A stretch of DNA of 64,000 nucleotides from Peptacetobacter hiranonis (GTDB lineage Bacteria; Bacillota; Clostridia; Peptostreptococcales; Peptostreptococcaceae). Under the pieces are notes generated by a model that did no database searches, was not told the origin of the DNA, and worked only from the letters and a program-made list of their open reading frames with translations. Position numbers and translations under genes: made by a program. Positions 59,637 through 64,000 of this stretch are shown here, one piece after another (position 1 is the first letter of the stretch; each line of letters opens with the position of its first letter). The stretch is taken from positions 1,798,001 through 1,862,000 of the forward strand of contig NZ_CP036523.1 in NCBI RefSeq assembly GCF_008151785.1. The letters run 5' to 3'.

Positions 59637-61328
59637 TTATTTTTTGTATACCTTACCAATACTCCACGTATAGATTTTTTCTATAATATTATCTAAGCAT
59701 CCTTTTTCAAATGGGGATTTGAGATTTCCTTTTTCAACAGTTTCTACAAAAGATCTTTTTCCTGCATCTTTACAAATTTCCATATAACTATTCAAAACTC
59801 TATCATAATCTTCTTCCATATCAGACCATATTTGAAGTGCACAAACTTCAGCAAGCGCATAATCTATATAATAAAACGGATTTTTAAAAATGTGCCCTTG
59901 CTTAAACCACCAACAACCTTTTTCTAAAAAATCATTTTTATCATAATCTTTCCAAGGAGTATATATCTTTTCCAACCTTCTCCATTCTGATTTTCTTTCT
60001 AATGGTGTAAGTTCAGGATTTTTATATATAATATGCTGAAACTCGTCTACTATCATACAATAAGGAATTAACCTAACAATAGTTGCCATATGAGTTCTTT
60101 TGAATTTTTCATCATTATCTTTAAAAAATAACTTCATCCAAGGCCATGTTAAAAGCTCCATAGACATTGAATGGATTTCACAACAATCAAGTGTAGGGAA
60201 ATTTATCTCAGGCATATCTATATTTCTAGACATATATAGCTGGAATGCATGTCCTGCTTCATGAGTTAATGTATCTACATCATCAAAAGTCTTATTGAAA
60301 TTTGAAAAAATAAACGGTGCTTTTATTTCTGGTATGTATGTACAATATCCTCCAAAACCTTTAGATTCTTTTGTTTCTAAATCCATAAATCCATTTTCTA
60401 CCATAAAATCAAAAAATTCTCCTGTTTCTTTAGATAATTCATGGTACATTTTTGATGCTGCTTCTATAGTTTCATCATAATCTGTTTCAGGCTCCATATT
60501 CCACCCTGGATATTCAACATCATCATCGTAATATTTTAATTCCTCAATTCCAAGTCTTTTTTTCTTTTGATTATTAAATTCATAAACTAAGGGAATCCAC
60601 TTTTCCCTAACTTCATCTCTAAATTTAACTACATCTGATTCATTGTATTCAGTTCTTTTCATTCTAATATATCCTAGCTCTACGAAGTTATCATATCCTA
60701 GCTTTTTAGCTATCCTATCTCTAACCTTAACCAATTCATCAAAAACAGAATCAAATTTGTCTTCAATCGATTCAAAATAGTTATAAAACTGTTCTGATGA
60801 TTTTCTTCTTTCTTCTCTATTATCCGATAACATATACTTATTCATTTGAGATAAATTATTATATTTACCTTCATATAATATTTTTGCAGATGCCAATAAC
60901 TTTGTATACTCAGAGCAAAGTTTATTCTCTATTTTTAATTCTTCAACTATATCTTCCGAAAATTCCTTTAAACTAAATTCAACAAGTTTATAAAAATGTT
61001 TCCCATACTTTTGTTCTATTTCTTTTTCAAAGTTAGAATTTACAATAGCTTCATAGAATAATTTATCTATTTTTTTGTATTCTGGACCACGTTCATCCCA
61101 ATATTTATTTTCCAGTGATATACTTTCATCATGTGTGTTTATACTATATTTTAATGACGCCAGTGTCTTCATACTTTCGATATGATTTCTTATTTTATTT
61201 ATCTCAACTATATTTTTATCAAATTCTTCAAAATCATTACTTTTTTTCATCTCATCTATTAACAATACTATTTTTTTATTAATATCATCAAAACTAGGTC
61301 TTTCATATTTATATTCTGAAAATTTCAT
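59637..61328 (-). CDS. M3 family oligoendopeptidase
   Basis: A 563-residue zinc peptidase (PepF/M3B, thimet-like). Zinc motif HEAGH at 356-360 in DTLTHEAGHAFQLYMSRNID, third ligand Glu in CEIHSMSMELLTWPW. FGGYCTYIPEIKAPFIFSNF and the C-terminal YIDYALAEVCALQIW are typical of M3 enzymes. Cytosolic degradation of short peptides, fitting an amino-acid fermenter. Start at 61328 with AGGTGG; the longer frame starts inside that site. Located after nadC but behind its terminator, so separately expressed. Confidence 0.92.
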   Translation of the reverse strand: MKFSEYKYERPSFDDINKKIVLLIDEMKKSNDFEEFDKNIVEINKIRNHIESMKTLASLKYSINTHDESISLENKYWDERGPEYKKIDKLFYEAIVNSNFEKEIEQKYGKHFYKLVEFSLKEFSEDIVEELKIENKLCSEYTKLLASAKILYEGKYNNLSQMNKYMLSDNREERRKSSEQFYNYFESIEDKFDSVFDELVKVRDRIAKKLGYDNFVELGYIRMKRTEYNESDVVKFRDEVREKWIPLVYEFNNQKKKRLGIEELKYYDDDVEYPGWNMEPETDYDETIEAASKMYHELSKETGEFFDFMVENGFMDLETKESKGFGGYCTYIPEIKAPFIFSNFNKTFDDVDTLTHEAGHAFQLYMSRNIDMPEINFPTLDCCEIHSMSMELLTWPWMKLFFKDNDEKFKRTHMATIVRLIPYCMIVDEFQHIIYKNPELTPLERKSEWRRLEKIYTPWKDYDKNDFLEKGCWWFKQGHIFKNPFYYIDYALAEVCALQIWSDMEEDYDRVLNSYMEICKDAGKRSFVETVEKGNLKSPFEKGCLDNIIEKIYTWSIGKVYKK

Positions 61329-61347
61329 TTTACCACCTCTCAAAAAA

Positions 61348-61375
61348 AGCTGTATAAGAATTATCCTATACAGCT
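61348..61375 (-). terminator. Terminator of the nad operon
   Basis: Stem AGCTGTATA / TATACAGCT followed in minus sense by seven T, 18 bp after nadC. Confidence 0.9.
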
Positions 61376-61392
61376 ATCTTTTTATATATAAA

Positions 61393-62229
61393 TTATATAT
61401 TTTTTAAGTTTTTCATACTTATATCAAGTGCTTTTACTGAATGAGTAAGTGCTCCTGAAGATACAACATCTACACCTATTTTACCTATTTCTTCTATGTT
61501 ATCTAATGTAACATTTCCTGAAAACTCTACTATTGCTTTATGATCTATTATCTCTAAAGCTTTTTTTGCAGTTTCAAGGTCCATATTATCTAGCATTATT
61601 ATATCTGCTCCAGCTTCTACAGCTTCTTTAACCATATCTAAAGTTTCAACTTCAACTTCTATCTTAGTAACAAAAGATGCATAGTTTCTAGCTGCTTCTA
61701 TAGCTTCTTTTACACCGCCAGCAGCTCCTATATGGTTATCTTTAAGCATTACTGCATCAGATAAATTCATTCTGTGGTTATTACCTCCACCCATTTTAAC
61801 TGAATATTTATCTAATATTCTAAGGTTAGGAATAGTTTTTCTACTGTCTAATAACTTTGTATTACTTCCTTCTAATTTTTCCACAAATTTACTAGTCATA
61901 GTTGCTATACCACTCATTCTCTGAAGATAGTTTAGTGCAACTCTTTCTCCCATTAAAAGATTTCTAGTACTTCCAGTTAATTTCGCTAATAACTGTTTAT
62001 TATGTACTTTATCTCCATCTTTTGCAAAGAACTCTATCTCAACATCTCCAAGTATGTCGAAAACTCTTTTGTATACTCCAAGCCCTGCTATAACTCCATC
62101 TGCTTTACATATAAGGTCTACTGTAGATTTAGATTCTTCACCAACTACAGAATTAGTGCTTATATCTTCATTTGGAATATCTTCTATAAGGGCTTCTCTT
62201 ATCATCTTATCTACAATCAAATAATTCAT
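61393..62229 (-). CDS. nadC: Nicotinate-nucleotide diphosphorylase (carboxylating)
   Basis: A 278-residue quinolinate phosphoribosyltransferase: REALIEDIPNEDISTNSVV, ERVALNYLQRMSGIAT, LLDSRKTIPNLRILDKYSV (PRPP and quinolinate-binding Arg/Lys), GGGNNHRMNLSDAVMLKDNH, IEVEVETLDMVKEA and DIIMLDNMD. Makes nicotinate mononucleotide from quinolinate. It overlaps the end of nadB by 23 bp, with its GAGG site inside nadB, so translational coupling is likely. Confidence 0.95.
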   Translation of the reverse strand: MNYLIVDKMIREALIEDIPNEDISTNSVVGEESKSTVDLICKADGVIAGLGVYKRVFDILGDVEIEFFAKDGDKVHNKQLLAKLTGSTRNLLMGERVALNYLQRMSGIATMTSKFVEKLEGSNTKLLDSRKTIPNLRILDKYSVKMGGGNNHRMNLSDAVMLKDNHIGAAGGVKEAIEAARNYASFVTKIEVEVETLDMVKEAVEAGADIIMLDNMDLETAKKALEIIDHKAIVEFSGNVTLDNIEEIGKIGVDVVSSGALTHSVKALDISMKNLKNI

Positions 62230-63514
62230 AATCGAAATCCTCTCTAATTCTAACTATTTCATCAATAACTTTCTTTTTATTTTCTTTCATTAATTCATCT
62301 ACAGAAACTTCAAGATTTGGAATTTCTTTAGTAACAAGTTCTGTATCTTTTATATGTGAATTTATATCATTTGCTGCTCTTTTTGAAAATACTAAACCTT
62401 CAAGTAATGAGTTACTTGCTAGTCTATTTGCACCATGCACTCCTGTACAGCTTACTTCTCCTACTGCATATAGATGGTCCATAGTAGTTTTTGAATTAAG
62501 ATCTACATGGATTCCTCCCATAAAGTAATGCTGCGCTGGAGATACTTTTATTAAATCTGTACCTATATTAGTACCTCTTTCTAAGCATCCATTGTATATA
62601 AATGTAAATCTATTTTTTAAATACTCTTCTCCAAGATGTCTTGCATCTAGATATACATAATCAGTTCCATCTTTTTTCATCTGTTCAAATATAGCATGAG
62701 ATACAACATCTCTTGGTAATAATTCTTCAACAAATCTTTCTCCATCTTTATTTTTTAGAAGAGCACCTTCTCCTCTTAAAGATTCAGATATAAGCATTCT
62801 TCTTCCGTTTGAATTTTCTTCATAGAATGCTGTTGGATGTATCTGTATGTAGTTTAGATTTTCTACTTCAACTCCATTTTTAAGAGCTATAGCTATACCA
62901 TCTCCTGTTAAGTGTCTCTGGTTTGTAGAGTTTTTGAATAATCCACCTATTCCTCCACAAGCTAAGACTACATCTTTAGCAAATATATGATCCTCTTCTC
63001 CATCTTTGAATACTCTAGCTCCTATACATTTACCATCTTCTGTTATTATGTCTAGAAGAGTTGCATCTTCTATCATTTCTATATTTTTTCTAGTAAGAGC
63101 TGATTTATAAAGAGTTTTAAATACTATTTCACCTGTATTATCTTTACAGTGAACTATTCTATTTACTCTATGAGCACCTTCTCTAGTATAATCTATCTTT
63201 CCATTTTCCATATCAAGTGGCATACCATATTCTTCAACTATCTGAGATATATTTTCAATAGACTCTTCAGCTAATACCTGAACAGCCTCTTCTCTATTTT
63301 CATATCTTCCCGCTTTCATAGTATCTTCTACAAATGGTTTAATATCCTCTTCATTTAATGCAGTAGATATACCACCTTGAGCAAGATATGTATTATTATT
63401 GTCCATAGTTGATTTAGATATTACTGTTACATTTAGTTCTGGATTTAAATTAAGAGCACAGTAAAGTCCAGCTACTCCACTGCCCACAATTAAAACATCT
63501 TTTTCTAATTTCAT
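62207..63514 (-). CDS. nadB: L-aspartate oxidase
   Basis: A 435-residue FAD enzyme: VLIVGSGVAGLYCALNL, NNTYLAQGGISTALN, EGAHRVNRIVHCKDNTG, VLACGGIGGLFKNSTNQRH, IHPTAFYEENSNGRRMLISE, SPAQHYFMGGIHVDL and GANRLASNSLLEGLVF. It produces iminoaspartate for NadA. Somewhat shorter than enterobacterial NadB (about 540) because the C-terminal helical domain is trimmed, common in clostridia; fumarate rather than O2 is the probable acceptor in an anaerobe (inference). Confidence 0.94.
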   Translation of the reverse strand: MKLEKDVLIVGSGVAGLYCALNLNPELNVTVISKSTMDNNNTYLAQGGISTALNEEDIKPFVEDTMKAGRYENREEAVQVLAEESIENISQIVEEYGMPLDMENGKIDYTREGAHRVNRIVHCKDNTGEIVFKTLYKSALTRKNIEMIEDATLLDIITEDGKCIGARVFKDGEEDHIFAKDVVLACGGIGGLFKNSTNQRHLTGDGIAIALKNGVEVENLNYIQIHPTAFYEENSNGRRMLISESLRGEGALLKNKDGERFVEELLPRDVVSHAIFEQMKKDGTDYVYLDARHLGEEYLKNRFTFIYNGCLERGTNIGTDLIKVSPAQHYFMGGIHVDLNSKTTMDHLYAVGEVSCTGVHGANRLASNSLLEGLVFSKRAANDINSHIKDTELVTKEIPNLEVSVDELMKENKKKVIDEIVRIREDFDYELFDCR

Positions 63515-63531
63515 TTTTATCCCTCGATTTT

Positions 63532-64000
63532 TTATCCCTCTGATAATTTGTGCATATTAAGTAGTGAATTTAAAGCATTAACTCTAACATTTTCTTCTAC
63601 TATAACTTCATTTTCCATATTTAGTAAAGTATTATATAAGTTTTCTAATGTAGTCTTTTTCATATCACCACACTGTATTGCACCATTTCCTCCTGGGAAA
63701 TAGAATTTTTTATCAGGATTTTTTTTCTGTAGCTCGTATAATATTCCTTCTTCTGTAGCTACTATAAATTCTTTAGCTTCATTTTCTGTAGCATATTTTA
63801 TTATTCCAGAAGTACTTCCAACAAAATCTCCCATACTTCTTATTTCTTTTCTACATTCTGGATGAACTAATACCTTTGCATTTGGATGAGCTTCTTTTAA
63901 CTCAGTTACTTCACTTTCTTTTATTCTATCGTGAATTGTACAACATCCATCCCAAAGTATAAATTCTTTTTCTGGGAAATGTTCTGCTATATATCCACCT
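63532..64000 (-). CDS. nadA: Quinolinate synthase (partial, 5' part outside window)
   Basis: The last about 156 residues are visible and the frame is open to the window edge. Fe-S cluster cysteines appear in WDGCCTIHDRI, LVHPECRKEI and GNGAIQCGDMKKTTLENL; the middle has SMGDFVGSTSGIIKYA and FIVATEEGILYELQKKNP. Condenses iminoaspartate with dihydroxyacetone phosphate. A Met at 63834 could be mistaken for a start, but the coding sequence and family homology continue upstream. Starts the nadABC operon. Confidence 0.94.
   Translation of the reverse strand, partial: GGYIAEHFPEKEFILWDGCCTIHDRIKESEVTELKEAHPNAKVLVHPECRKEIRSMGDFVGSTSGIIKYATENEAKEFIVATEEGILYELQKKNPDKKFYFPGGNGAIQCGDMKKTTLENLYNTLLNMENEVIVEENVRVNALNSLLNMHKLSEG

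Noticed and set aside
63532-63834. A separate 100-residue gene downstream of nadA
   Set aside because: The frame is continuous with upstream NadA sequence containing the Fe-S cysteines; it is simply the C-terminus of nadA.

Overview
The window is low-GC chromosomal DNA from an anaerobic Firmicute of class Clostridia. The best fit is a Peptostreptococcaceae-type amino-acid fermenter related to Clostridioides or Acetoanaerobium. Support comes from a complete selenocysteine-dependent glycine reductase operon with two in-frame UGA/Sec codons, a glycine riboswitch, an asparagine T-box, AGA- and ATA-rich codon use, and a LevR-type sigma-54 regulated PTS. Species cannot be assigned from sequence alone. 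Most genes lie on the minus strand.

Layout. 1-9.6 kb: a MATE exporter under a MerR-type regulator, an ATP-pyrophosphatase, a YhcC-like radical SAM enzyme, a GntR-ABC cassette (YtrA-like), an ABC exporter whose permease is fused to a CPBP protease, and glycerol kinase. 9.6-19 kb: cutC, a lipase-like hydrolase, IS91-family copy 1, and a sialic acid operon in the order nanE-nanA-symporter-nanQ-nanK-nanR. 19-25.6 kb: an unknown membrane protein; a LysR gene divergent from a thioredoxin-reductase-like flavoprotein lacking its cysteine pair and a YeiH-type transporter; and asnS behind a T-box. 25.6-29.7 kb: an AI-2E family permease, then a codon-atypical ECF S-component/amidohydrolase pair next to an IS256-family element. 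29.7-38.3 kb: a membrane-anchored Ig-like protein, a cupin, a PrsA-like foldase, a YjdF-like membrane protein, topoisomerase III, two small membrane or secreted proteins, and a phosphohexomutase. 38.3-46.4 kb: a candidate small RNA, then a galactitol-type PTS operon with two zinc dehydrogenases, a sigma-54 promoter and a large LevR-like activator. 46.4-50.8 kb: IS91 copy 2, xpt, and guaB behind an attenuator-like leader. 50.8-59.4 kb: glycine-riboswitch-grdX-trxB-trxA-grdE-grdA-grdB-grdC-grdD. 59.6-64 kb: an M3 oligopeptidase and nadC-nadB-nadA.

How the genes work together. Glycine is reduced to acetyl phosphate by the Grd proteins, with electrons passing NADPH-TrxB-TrxA-GrdA. The riboswitch would raise grd expression when glycine is plentiful. 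The nan operon turns sialic acid into GlcNAc-6-phosphate. The gat-like PTS imports and oxidises a hexitol under PRD/sigma-54 control. The two IS91 copies appear identical, and both abut the T-tract of a minus-strand terminator, which suggests recent movement and a terminator-associated target.

The observations I would follow first are the candidate plus-strand sRNA at 38385-38600, the foreign-looking ECF/amidohydrolase pair at 26932-28173, the cysteine-less TrxR-like/YeiH/LysR locus, the terminator-targeted IS91 copies, and the short terminator-bearing leader of guaB.
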